A stretch of 5,225 bases of DNA. It comes from an uncultured Oscillospiraceae bacterium (GTDB lineage: Bacteria > Bacillota > Clostridia > Oscillospirales > Ruminococcaceae). Numbering within the stretch: the first letter of the stretch is position 1; each line of letters starts with the position of its first letter. Positions 1-5,225 of this stretch are shown here, piece after piece. The stretch lies in the NCBI GenBank assembly GCA_950097605.1, contig CATNEU010000130.1, positions 1-5,225 on the forward strand, written 5' to 3'. A program made the translations under genes and the position numbers. The notes under the pieces are model-generated. The model worked only from the letters and a program-made list of their open reading frames with translations. It was not told where the DNA came from and made no database searches.

Positions 1-51
1 CCCTATATGGGTTTCAGGCCAACAAAACGGCAACAGCCAGACAGTGCGGCC

Positions 52-83
52 AGACAAGACGCAACGCGTTTTGTCTCTTTTTC
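52..83 (+). terminator. Intrinsic terminator of an upstream transcript
   Basis: An 11-bp stem (52-62 pairing with 66-76, one G-T wobble) closes on a 3-base AAC loop and is followed at once by CTTTTTC. This is the form of a rho-independent terminator on the plus strand. The minus strand has no T-run after the stem, so it is directional. It would end a transcript entering from left of the window. No stop codon occurs in any plus frame between 1 and 51, so the protein gene it serves, if any, ends before position 1, or the transcript is a non-coding RNA. Confidence 0.7.
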
Positions 84-400
84 TGTAGGAGTTTGCTGCC
101 CCGCTATGGTTAAGCGCCGTTTTGCTGCCAAAAAACGCTCATTCTAGTATCAAGAATATCCACATCATTCCGCCGCGTCAATTCATAAATTATACAAAAA
201 ATCACACATTTTATTGGTTAATCAACCATATTGTTACATCAATCTTTTACAGATTGCACAAATGTCTATTCTTTTGTTGCCACTGTGACCGGATTTTCTG
301 TTTCTAACTGCTTTTTACACCATTCTATGACTTTACAATCCCGGTTATAAAAAGGCCCTTTTCGCCGTTTTATTTGTTTTTTGATACGATAGCAAAAAAA
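84..400. other. AT-rich intergenic region, no gene supported
   Basis: This stretch of about 320 bases is much richer in A and T than the genes of the window. The 61-codon frame open on the plus strand (122-307) starts with TTG, has no ribosome-binding site and gives an unconvincing protein. A short minus-strand frame ending at 266 has a more protein-like composition but no start codon; it is described as a finding. A small dyad (TGGTT-AATC-AACCA, 215-228) and a TATAAT-like box on the minus strand near 189-194 are present, without a convincing -35 box or downstream gene. I see nothing else here. Confidence 0.6.
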
Positions 401-404
401 GTAC

Positions 405-433
405 TTGCATACGGAAAAAAGTTATGCTATAAT
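405..433 (+). promoter_or_regulatory. Promoter of the tRNA-Val gene
   Basis: A -35 box TTGCAT (405-410) and a perfect -10 box TATAAT (428-433) are separated by 17 bases. The -10 is preceded by TGC, giving an extended -10 element. A run of seven A (394-400) sits just upstream of the -35 box in the position of an UP element. Transcription should start near 440, leaving a leader of about 24 bases before the mature tRNA. This is what is expected of a strong housekeeping (sigma-A type) stable-RNA promoter. Confidence 0.85.
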
Positions 434-463
434 TAAAAAGCCGATTCGGTATGAATTGGATAC

Positions 464-540
464 GGAGGCATAGCTCAGCTGGTTAGAGTGCCTGCTTCAC
501 ACGCAGGAGGTCGCAGGTTCGAGCCCCGCTGTCTCCACCA
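464..540 (+). tRNA. tRNA-Val (anticodon CAC)
   Basis: The 77-base gene folds as a full cloverleaf. The acceptor stem is GGAGGCA/TGTCTCC with one G-T pair, and the D arm contains AGCTCAGCTGGTTAGAGT. The anticodon stem CCTGC/GCAGG encloses the loop TTCACAC with anticodon CAC at 498-500, which reads the valine codon GUG. The T arm carries the usual GGTTCGAGCCC and the 3' CCA is encoded. It is a single tRNA with its own promoter and terminator rather than part of an array. No copy of its 3' end is seen elsewhere in the window, so there is no sign of an integrated element using it as an attachment site. Confidence 0.97.
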
Positions 541-545
541 CGACG

Positions 546-597
546 AATAAATCCGAACTCTATGCCTATTGGCAGCGGGTTCGGATTTATTGTTTTT
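546..597 (+). terminator. Intrinsic terminator of the tRNA-Val transcript
   Basis: A perfect 13-bp stem (546-558 with 579-591, AATAAATCCGAAC/GTTCGGATTTATT) is followed by GTTTTTC. The 20-base loop itself contains a small inner hairpin, TGCC-TATT-GGCA (563-574). It starts six bases after the tRNA CCA end, which fits termination of a monocistronic tRNA transcript followed by 3' trimming. Confidence 0.9.
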
Positions 598-613
598 CAA
601 AGGATCTCTTCAT

Positions 614-661
614 AAAAAGCCGCCGCGGCCCGGAATGGTAATCCGGGCCGCGGCGGCTTTT
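614..661 (-). terminator. Intrinsic terminator of the ABC transporter operon, probably bidirectional
   Basis: A perfect 20-bp, very GC-rich stem (615-634 with 642-661) closes on a 7-base loop. Read on the minus strand it ends in TTTTT and lies 42 bases past the permease stop codon, so it is the terminator of that operon. The plus strand also ends in TTTT, so it can back up the tRNA terminator just upstream and insulate the two converging units from each other. Confidence 0.9.
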
Positions 662-703
662 ATAGAGTTTGGGGTGCTTTCATTCGTCTGCCGGGAGCCG
701 GCG

Positions 704-2728
704 TCAGCGGCCGTCCCGCACAATGGCCTTGGAGCCCAAATAGGTTGCAAGGAAATATCCGCCGTAGATCACGATTAAAAACGCTGCGACAAAGAGGATA
801 CTGCCAAGCGCATTGATGTCGCCAAACTGCTCAATTGCCCGGTTGGCCACCCGGATACCCACCACCGCATGGACCAGCGCGAGCGCGAGCGGCATCAGGA
901 AATAGATGGCGATTTGGGTGAAAATGCTGTGGTTGATCATCTTTTTATCCACGCCGATTTTGCGCAGCAGGCGGTAGCGCCCCACATTGTCGGAGGACTC
1001 CGAAAGCTGCTGCAGCGCAAGCACCGCCGCGCTCGTGATCAGAAACACAATACCGATATAAATTGCGACATAGGAAATCGTGGTGGAGAGACCCTTTGCG
1101 GAGTTGTAGACCTCCAGTTTGGATTGGACTTGGTCGTAGGGCATCCGGTCGTACTCTTTCCCATATACGCCGTTGAGCGTATCAAAAAACGCGTCCTCTG
1201 CGGCGTCCGGGTTCTCCGCTCCGGCAGGATACTGTGCGTTCAGGATATACCTCGTGGAACGCAGGCTCTGCGCAACGCTGTCAGGTACTACGAGCGTTCC
1301 CGTATTGTTCTTCATGCCCTGGGTCATCAAGGTCTTAATAAAAGGTTTGTCGTACAGGCTGGAAAGACTGAAACCGCCAACCTGGAGGGTTTGCTGTTTC
1401 GCCGTAAATTCCTCGATGGGCTGGATCATTTTATCGTAATCCACCAGCACTGCATAGCCGTTCTCCCCCAGAGAGAACCTGCTCTCGTCCCCCGCCAGCG
1501 CCATCAGGGCGTTGTAGTCGCTCTCGGATATGATATCCACAGCGGTATCTTTGAATCTCTGATAGGCGTCGTCCGGCAAAAATTCCGGCTGCTCCGGCAC
1601 AAGGTCGCCGTAACAGACACCGCCGTCGCGGAAGGCAAAGTCCACATAGCCGGAGGTGGAATCCTGAATAGGATAGCCGCTTTTTTCCATGCCCTCGGAA
1701 ATCTTTTCAAATCTGCCGTCCTCCCTGTCAAACAGGGTAAAAGTCACGTCATAAGGCGAGGTCTGCTGCAAATCCTTGGTCAGCACCCTGCTCATGCCCA
1801 TGCCTGTCGAAAGGGTGCCAATCGTGACCAGCAGCATAATGCAGATCACCGACATCGAAACAAACGTCGTGTTGATTTTACTATTGATTTGCCGCAGCAC
1901 AAACATGTTCAGGTTCTTTAGATAAATGCGCTTGTTTGCCTGCACCACCTTGACCAAAAAGCCCGAAAGGGAGAAGAAAAACAGCAGCGTACCGACGCTG
2001 CCCAGGATCAGGGAGCCTGTAAATTCCTTGTCCAGCATCATCATGCCGTTGTGGATAATCATGGCGTAGGCCGCGCCCAGAAGCACCAGCGACACCAAAA
2101 ACAGAACAACCGACACCCAGAGTTTGCGCACCTTGAGCGTTTCATTTTTGCGGTTCGCCGTCATCAGGTCGATTAGCTTGCATTTGGAAACGCTGATCCA
2201 GTTAAACAACATCACGCAGAGAAAAATCAGGCCGAAATAGAGGATCGACTTGACACAGGCGGAACCCGAAAACGCGAAGGTATAGGAGCGCAGGTCCACC
2301 TCAAACAGGTTGGCCGTGATGATTGAAAACGCCTGCGAGAGAAAGACGCCGAGCAGCAAACCCACCGCCATTGAAATGACGCCGATAGACACGGTTTCAT
2401 ACAGCAGAACGCGGGAGATGCCGCCTTTGTTCATGCCCAGCGTCATATAGATGCCGAGCTCTTTTTTGCGCCGTTTGATTAAAAACTTATTTGCGTAAAT
2501 GATCAGAAATCCCAGGATTACCGAGATAAATACCGAGATATACCCCATCATGGATGTGAGCATTTCGATGATCTCGCGCTGGGCGCTGTTGAGGTCCAGC
2601 ATGGCCTGCTGGGAATCCAGCGAGTTGAATACATAGAAGATGCAGATGCCGAAGGTCAGCGTCAGGAAATAAATCGCATAGTCCTTCAGGCTTCTGCGCA
2701 CATTTTTGAGCGACAGTTTAAAATACAT
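704..2728 (-). CDS. BceB-like ABC transporter permease (FtsX family)
   Basis: This is the membrane subunit of a peptide-resistance ABC transporter, 674 residues, the usual BceB size. Ten membrane segments can be picked out, near residues 17-37, 61-84, 112-137, 158-180, 203-224, 238-262, 287-310, 551-574, 601-625 and 641-665. A large extracytoplasmic domain of about 235 residues (about 313-548) lies between segments 7 and 8. That 10-helix layout with one big outer domain is the hallmark of BceB-type permeases, in which the outer domain recognises the peptide or its lipid target and signals to a sensor kinase. KRRKKELGIYMTLGM (85-99) and the GRYRLLRKIGV stretch (583-593) match the cytosolic loops that contact the ATPase in FtsX-like permeases. 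The start is the ATG at 2728 (MYFKLSLKNVRRS...), behind GGAGGTGA; an upstream TTG at 2746 lies inside that ribosome-binding site. It overlaps the ATPase gene by 11 bases, indicating translational coupling. The substrate cannot be told from sequence. Confidence 0.93.
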   Translation of the reverse strand: MYFKLSLKNVRRSLKDYAIYFLTLTFGICIFYVFNSLDSQQAMLDLNSAQREIIEMLTSMMGYISVFISVILGFLIIYANKFLIKRRKKELGIYMTLGMNKGGISRVLLYETVSIGVISMAVGLLLGVFLSQAFSIITANLFEVDLRSYTFAFSGSACVKSILYFGLIFLCVMLFNWISVSKCKLIDLMTANRKNETLKVRKLWVSVVLFLVSLVLLGAAYAMIIHNGMMMLDKEFTGSLILGSVGTLLFFFSLSGFLVKVVQANKRIYLKNLNMFVLRQINSKINTTFVSMSVICIMLLVTIGTLSTGMGMSRVLTKDLQQTSPYDVTFTLFDREDGRFEKISEGMEKSGYPIQDSTSGYVDFAFRDGGVCYGDLVPEQPEFLPDDAYQRFKDTAVDIISESDYNALMALAGDESRFSLGENGYAVLVDYDKMIQPIEEFTAKQQTLQVGGFSLSSLYDKPFIKTLMTQGMKNNTGTLVVPDSVAQSLRSTRYILNAQYPAGAENPDAAEDAFFDTLNGVYGKEYDRMPYDQVQSKLEVYNSAKGLSTTISYVAIYIGIVFLITSAAVLALQQLSESSDNVGRYRLLRKIGVDKKMINHSIFTQIAIYFLMPLALALVHAVVGIRVANRAIEQFGDINALGSILFVAAFLIVIYGGYFLATYLGSKAIVRDGR

Positions 2729-3485
2729 TGTTGGTGTCACCTCCAAGAAGGGTCACAACCTCGATGATCCGGTTGAAGAAGGTCTTGCGGGAATCGGTTC
2801 CCTTCACCAGCTCGTTAAAAATCTTGCCGTCTTTAATAAACAGGATGCGGTTGGCATAGCTGGCCGTGAAGGCGTCGTGCGTGACCATTAAAATGGTCGC
2901 CTGGAGCTCTTCGTTGAGCGTCTCGAAGGTCTCGAGCAGCATGCGGGCGGACTTGGAATCCAGCGCGCCGGTCGGCTCATCCGCAAGCACCAGCGAGGGG
3001 TTTGTCACAATGGCGCGCGCACTCGCAACCCGCTGCTTTTGTCCGCCGGACATCTGATAGGGATATTTTTGCAGCACGTCGTTGATCAACAGTTTGGAGG
3101 CAACCTCCTGCACCCGCGCGTCGATGTGGGAGGGTTTGGCCTTCAAAATGGTCAGCGCCAGCGCAATGTTTTCATAAGCCGTCAGTGTATCCAGCAGGTT
3201 GAAATCCTGAAAGATAAAGCCCAGCTCCTCGCGGCGGAACTTTGAAAGCTTTTTCATGCCGAGCTTGGTGATGTCCCTGCCCTCGATCAGGATGCTGCCG
3301 CTGGTCACGGTGTCAATCGTCGAAATACAGTTGAGCAGCGTGGTCTTGCCGCTGCCTGAAGCGCCCATAATGCCGATGTATTCGCCTTTGTGCACCTCGA
3401 AGCTGATGCCGTCGACCGCTTTGGTCACATTGCCGCGTCCGCCGTAATACTTTTCTATGTTTTGTACCTGCAATACTGTTTCCAT
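2718..3485 (-). CDS. BceA-like ABC transporter ATPase
   Basis: This 255-residue cytosolic ATPase powers the adjacent FtsX-type permease in resistance to cell-wall-targeting peptides. All nucleotide-binding elements are intact: Walker A GASGSGKT (41-48), Q-loop glutamine Q93 in FQDFNLLD, signature MSGGQKQR (145-152), Walker B LVLADEP with catalytic E170, D-loop around ALDS (174-177), and switch histidine H203 in VTHD. Length and sequence style fit the MacB/LolD/BceA branch. The signature starts with M instead of the common L, a conservative change. The ATG at 3485 is preceded by AGGAGG at 8 bases; a longer frame from 3545 would start upstream of the predicted promoter and is rejected. It is the first gene of a two-gene operon. 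Relatives such as PsdA or YxdL are equally possible, so no gene symbol is given. Confidence 0.94.
   Translation of the reverse strand: METVLQVQNIEKYYGGRGNVTKAVDGISFEVHKGEYIGIMGASGSGKTTLLNCISTIDTVTSGSILIEGRDITKLGMKKLSKFRREELGFIFQDFNLLDTLTAYENIALALTILKAKPSHIDARVQEVASKLLINDVLQKYPYQMSGGQKQRVASARAIVTNPSLVLADEPTGALDSKSARMLLETFETLNEELQATILMVTHDAFTASYANRILFIKDGKIFNELVKGTDSRKTFFNRIIEVVTLLGGDTNNVF
2737..2744 (-). promoter_or_regulatory. Ribosome-binding site fixing the permease start
   Basis: GGAGGTGA on the minus strand lies 8 bases before the ATG at 2728. It matches the anti-Shine-Dalgarno sequence very well and sits inside the end of the ATPase gene. It excludes the in-frame TTG at 2746, whose last bases are part of this site. 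Confidence 0.88.
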
Positions 3486-3493
3486 CTGTATAG

Positions 3494-3499
3494 CCTCCT
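3494..3499 (-). promoter_or_regulatory. Ribosome-binding site of the ABC ATPase gene
   Basis: AGGAGG on the minus strand, 8 bases before the ATG at 3485. It decides in favour of the short, 255-residue form over a start 60 bases further upstream. Confidence 0.88.
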
Positions 3500-3515
3500 C
3501 GTTTGTTCTGTCCCT

Positions 3516-3544
3516 ATTGTACCACGGCGGATATGGCGCAACCA
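3516..3544 (-). promoter_or_regulatory. Predicted promoter of the ABC transporter operon
   Basis: On the minus strand a good -10 box TACAAT (3521-3516) is preceded by TGG, an extended -10. At a 17-base spacing the -35 position reads TGGTTG (3544-3539), a poor match to TTGACA. Transcription would start near 3509, giving a 5' leader of about 24 bases that holds the ribosome-binding site. A good -10 with a weak -35 is typical of promoters that need an activator, and an operator candidate lies just upstream. Confidence 0.6.
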
Positions 3545-3552
3545 TTGCTTTT

Positions 3553-3582
3553 GCTTACGTCCGGCTTACAAAAACGTAAGCC
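3553..3582 (-). promoter_or_regulatory. Inverted-repeat operator candidate for a BceR-like response regulator
   Basis: GGCTTAC (3563-3569) and GTAAGCC (3576-3582) form a perfect 7-bp inverted repeat around 6 bases. On the minus strand its core reads TTACG-TTTT-TGTAA (3579-3566). This is close to the TNACA-N4-TGTAA type of site I recall for BceR-like regulators, differing at one base. A further half-site, GCTTACGT (3553-3560), repeats the left arm 11 bases away, one helical turn, between the main site and the -35 position. The main repeat is centred about 63 bases upstream of the predicted start. Spacing, position and the weak -35 box suggest activation by an OmpR-family regulator; binding itself is inferred. 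Confidence 0.55.
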
Positions 3583-3614
3583 TTCCCGGCAAAACGTCAC
3601 ATTTTGCCGGGAAG
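3582..3614. repeat. Perfect 13-bp dyad of unknown role
   Basis: CTTCCCGGCAAAA (3582-3594) and its exact complement (3602-3614) flank a 7-base centre. It has no T-run next to the outer stem on either strand, and its A/T pairs sit at the loop end, so it is a poor intrinsic terminator. It shares base 3582 with the operator candidate and lies upstream of the ABC operon promoter. It could be a second operator, a back-up attenuation hairpin for the gene to the right, or a small dispersed repeat. Confidence 0.6.
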
Positions 3615-3648
3615 CGCCGTCCGCTCGTTTATGCAGCCAAACAAACGG

Positions 3649-3682
3649 AAAAGCCCCGGCCATTTTATCGCATGGCCGGGGC
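3649..3682 (-). terminator. Intrinsic terminator of the FAD/Rieske gene
   Basis: An 11-bp GC-rich stem (3653-3663 with 3672-3682, GCCCCGGCCAT/ATGGCCGGGGC) has an 8-base loop and is followed on the minus strand by TTTT. It lies about 85 bases past the stop codon of the oxidoreductase gene and separates it from the ABC operon. Confidence 0.82.
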
Positions 3683-3767
3683 AAACCTATCTCACAACAT
3701 TTGGGGGGTGGAAAGCGCAGGCCATGGAAAGCGGGCGGACTTGCGATGCGCCGCAGCGGGCCTCCGT

Positions 3768-5213
3768 TTATCGATAGAGGAAGATCCCCTTTTGCGCCGG
3801 CCCCACCAGCAGTTCGCCCTTATAGTTAAAGCGCGACCCGTGGCAGGGGCATTCCCAGGTCCTGTCGTCGGGATTCCAAGCAAGCTCGCAGCCCAAATGC
3901 GGGCATTTGGTCGTAACAACGAACACCTCTCCGCCCTTGTCCTTATATACGCCGACCTTCTCGCCCTCGAAGTCCACAACGCCTCCATGTCCCTCTTCAA
4001 TGCCTGCAAGGGTCTCATCCGGCAGCGAAAAGGCGGTTGCCAGCAGCCGGGAAATGGATTTAGATGCATCCTCGATCAAATTTTCCATCGAGGCCGATAC
4101 ATGGAACCGCTGCGGTGAAAACACCTTTGCATGCGCGTTTTCTTTGCCTTCGATCTGGTCCGCCAGAATCTCCGCGGCAACCATCGAGCTGCTCATGCCC
4201 CATTTTTGGAAGCCCGTCGCCACATAGAGCTGCGGCGTGGATGCCGAATACTGCCCAATATAGGGCACCCCGTCGAGCGGCATGCAGTCCTGTGCCGACC
4301 AGTGCGCCAGCTCCTTTGCGTGCGGATACCATTCCCGTGCACGCGCACGCAGCAGTTCGTAGCTGCCGCCGGAGCGGTTCTCACCGGTTCGGTGGCCCGC
4401 GCCGCCAATCAGCACGGTGTTCTGCCAACTGCGCAGGGACCAGTTGTCGGTCCCTGTTCCGATATACATACCGTCCAGACCCGCATCCGGCTGCTCCACC
4501 GCCAAAACATAGGACCGTTCCTGGTGCATGCGCATAAAATAATAGCCGGGTGAATTGATAAACGGAAAATGGGCCGTCATCACAATTTGTTTGGCGCGCA
4601 CCGACCCGTTTTGGGTACGCACGGTGGCTTCCCCAACCTCGAGCGCCCGGGTATTTTCATAGATCAGCAGGTTTTCGGCAAGCCGGCCGGCAAACTGCAG
4701 CGGATGGAACTGCGCCTGTCCGCCAAAGCGCACGGCGCCCTTCACTGCAAACGGAAGCCCAGTTTTGGAAACATACGAAGCATCCAGCCCCAGCAGCTTT
4801 GCCGCGCGCGCCTCCTCTTCAATCGGTCCCGTATCCTCGTTTGTGTAGACATAAGCCGGCAGCCGCTCAAAACTGCAGTCGATGTGCTCGGTTTCCACAA
4901 GCTCCGCAAAGCGGTCGACGGCGTGTTGGTTGGCCGCGGCATACTGTGCGGCCTGCTCCTTCCCAACCGCCTCGATCAGCTTGGCATAGCAAAGTCCATG
5001 CTGTGCCGTGATCTTCGCGGTGGTTCCCGCGGTCACGCCGCCGCAAATCCGGCCCGCCTCCAAAACGACCGTATCGAGTCCTCTTTTTTGCAGTTCAAAC
5101 GCCGTCAGCAGGCCGGGCATACCGCCGCCGATCACGCATACGTCCGCCGTGATATCCCGTTTCAGCGGTTCGCGCCGTCCAATTTGCGCAGTCTGTTCCC
5201 AAAGTGTTTGCAT
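3768..5213 (-). CDS. FAD-dependent oxidoreductase fused to a C-terminal Rieske [2Fe-2S] domain (YhfW type)
   Basis: This 481-residue protein joins two redox modules. The N-terminal part is a D-amino-acid-oxidase-like FAD domain: the dinucleotide-binding motif GGGMPG (29-34) follows the strand DVCVI, with E52 in VVLEAG as the expected FAD-ribose ligand. GGVTAGTTAKITAQHGL (58-74) is characteristic of this subfamily. The C-terminal part (about 400-481) is a Rieske domain with CPH (C437, H439) and CPCH (C455, H458) as cluster ligands. C442 and C457 sit where Rieske proteins of bc1/b6f type form a disulfide. No signal peptide or membrane segment is seen, so it should be cytosolic. The start at 5213 has AGGTGA 6 bases upstream, at the very edge of the window. 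Related proteins such as Bacillus YhfW have no firmly established substrate; electron flow between FAD and the cluster is the likely principle. It ends soon after the Rieske fold (GPAQKGIFLYR) but shows no frame break. Transcribed alone as far as can be seen. Confidence 0.93.
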   Translation of the reverse strand: MQTLWEQTAQIGRREPLKRDITADVCVIGGGMPGLLTAFELQKRGLDTVVLEAGRICGGVTAGTTAKITAQHGLCYAKLIEAVGKEQAAQYAAANQHAVDRFAELVETEHIDCSFERLPAYVYTNEDTGPIEEEARAAKLLGLDASYVSKTGLPFAVKGAVRFGGQAQFHPLQFAGRLAENLLIYENTRALEVGEATVRTQNGSVRAKQIVMTAHFPFINSPGYYFMRMHQERSYVLAVEQPDAGLDGMYIGTGTDNWSLRSWQNTVLIGGAGHRTGENRSGGSYELLRARAREWYPHAKELAHWSAQDCMPLDGVPYIGQYSASTPQLYVATGFQKWGMSSSMVAAEILADQIEGKENAHAKVFSPQRFHVSASMENLIEDASKSISRLLATAFSLPDETLAGIEEGHGGVVDFEGEKVGVYKDKGGEVFVVTTKCPHLGCELAWNPDDRTWECPCHGSRFNYKGELLVGPAQKGIFLYR

Positions 5214-5225
5214 ATTGACTCACCT

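Noticed and set aside
23..124. 9-bp inverted repeat CAAAACGGC (23-31) / GCCGTTTTG (116-124)
   Set aside because: Short, widely spaced and flanking a terminator; no terminal-repeat element, target duplication or transposase frame lies between or around the copies.
106..147. 13-codon plus-strand frame MVKRRFAAKKRSF behind an AGGAG at about 86-92
   Set aside because: Spacing to the ATG is too long, it follows a terminator with no promoter in between, and so short a basic peptide cannot be supported.
122..307. 61-codon plus-strand frame in the AT-rich spacer
   Set aside because: TTG start, no ribosome-binding site, composition of random AT-rich sequence, and no partner or motif.
869..1921. Long 350-codon open frame on the plus strand
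   Set aside because: It lies wholly antisense to the permease gene, whose membrane topology and family motifs are clear. Its translation is rich in H, R and Q without domain signs, as expected of a shadow frame in GC-rich sequence.
2729..2746. Six-residue longer permease N-terminus starting at TTG 2746
   Set aside because: The TTG overlaps the ribosome-binding site itself; the ATG at 2728 has ideal spacing and gives the usual N-terminus of the family.
3486..3545. Twenty-residue longer ATPase N-terminus from ATG 3545
   Set aside because: It would start upstream of the predicted -10 box, and the ATG at 3485 has a perfect AGGAGG site; the extra residues do not look like the family.
3682..3768. 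Possible frameshift extending the oxidoreductase past its stop
   Set aside because: The alternative frame (…AAAHRKSARFPW…) shows no Rieske-like continuation, and the protein already contains the whole cluster-binding motif at a length close to that of the family.
3390..4118. 242-codon open frame on the plus strand
   Set aside because: It runs antisense through the ATPase start, the promoter region, two hairpins and the Rieske domain; both sense genes are well supported, so this is a shadow.
4064..4553. Two overlapping plus-strand frames of about 140-157 codons
   Set aside because: They are antisense to the FAD domain of the oxidoreductase and rich in R, P, A and H, typical of shadow frames.

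Overview
The window looks like ordinary chromosome from a Gram-positive bacterium of the Bacillota, most likely a moderately GC-rich member of the Clostridia. The reasons are a BceAB-type peptide-resistance transporter, strong AGGAGG/GGAGGTGA ribosome-binding sites, a tRNA gene with an encoded CCA end, GC-rich genes set against AT-rich spacers, and intrinsic terminators behind every unit. The genus cannot be fixed from sequence reading alone.

Layout. Bases 1-83 hold only an intrinsic terminator reading to the right; any gene it serves lies outside the window. Bases 84-400 are AT-rich and hold no gene I can support. A strong sigma-A-type promoter (405-433) drives a tRNA-Val(CAC) gene (464-540), closed by its own terminator (546-597). 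A second, very stable hairpin (615-661) terminates the operon arriving from the right on the minus strand. That operon is an ABC ATPase (2718-3485) followed, with an 11-base overlap, by a 674-residue FtsX-type permease (704-2728). Together they form a complete BceAB-like exporter/detoxification module. The 282-base spacer 3486-3767 carries its promoter, an inverted-repeat operator candidate, a perfect 13-bp dyad of unknown role, and the terminator of the next gene. That gene (3768-5213, minus) encodes a fused FAD-dependent oxidoreductase/Rieske [2Fe-2S] protein of the YhfW type and is complete.

How the genes work together. The ATPase and permease are one functional unit, expected to protect the cell wall from antimicrobial peptides such as bacitracin-like or lantibiotic compounds. 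The two-component system that normally sits beside such transporters is not in the window, yet the promoter has a BceR-like operator, so regulation from elsewhere is likely. The oxidoreductase is a separate transcription unit with no evident functional link. I found no CRISPR array, insertion sequence, riboswitch or clearly new system. The most worthwhile lead is the operator/dyad arrangement upstream of the ATPase gene.
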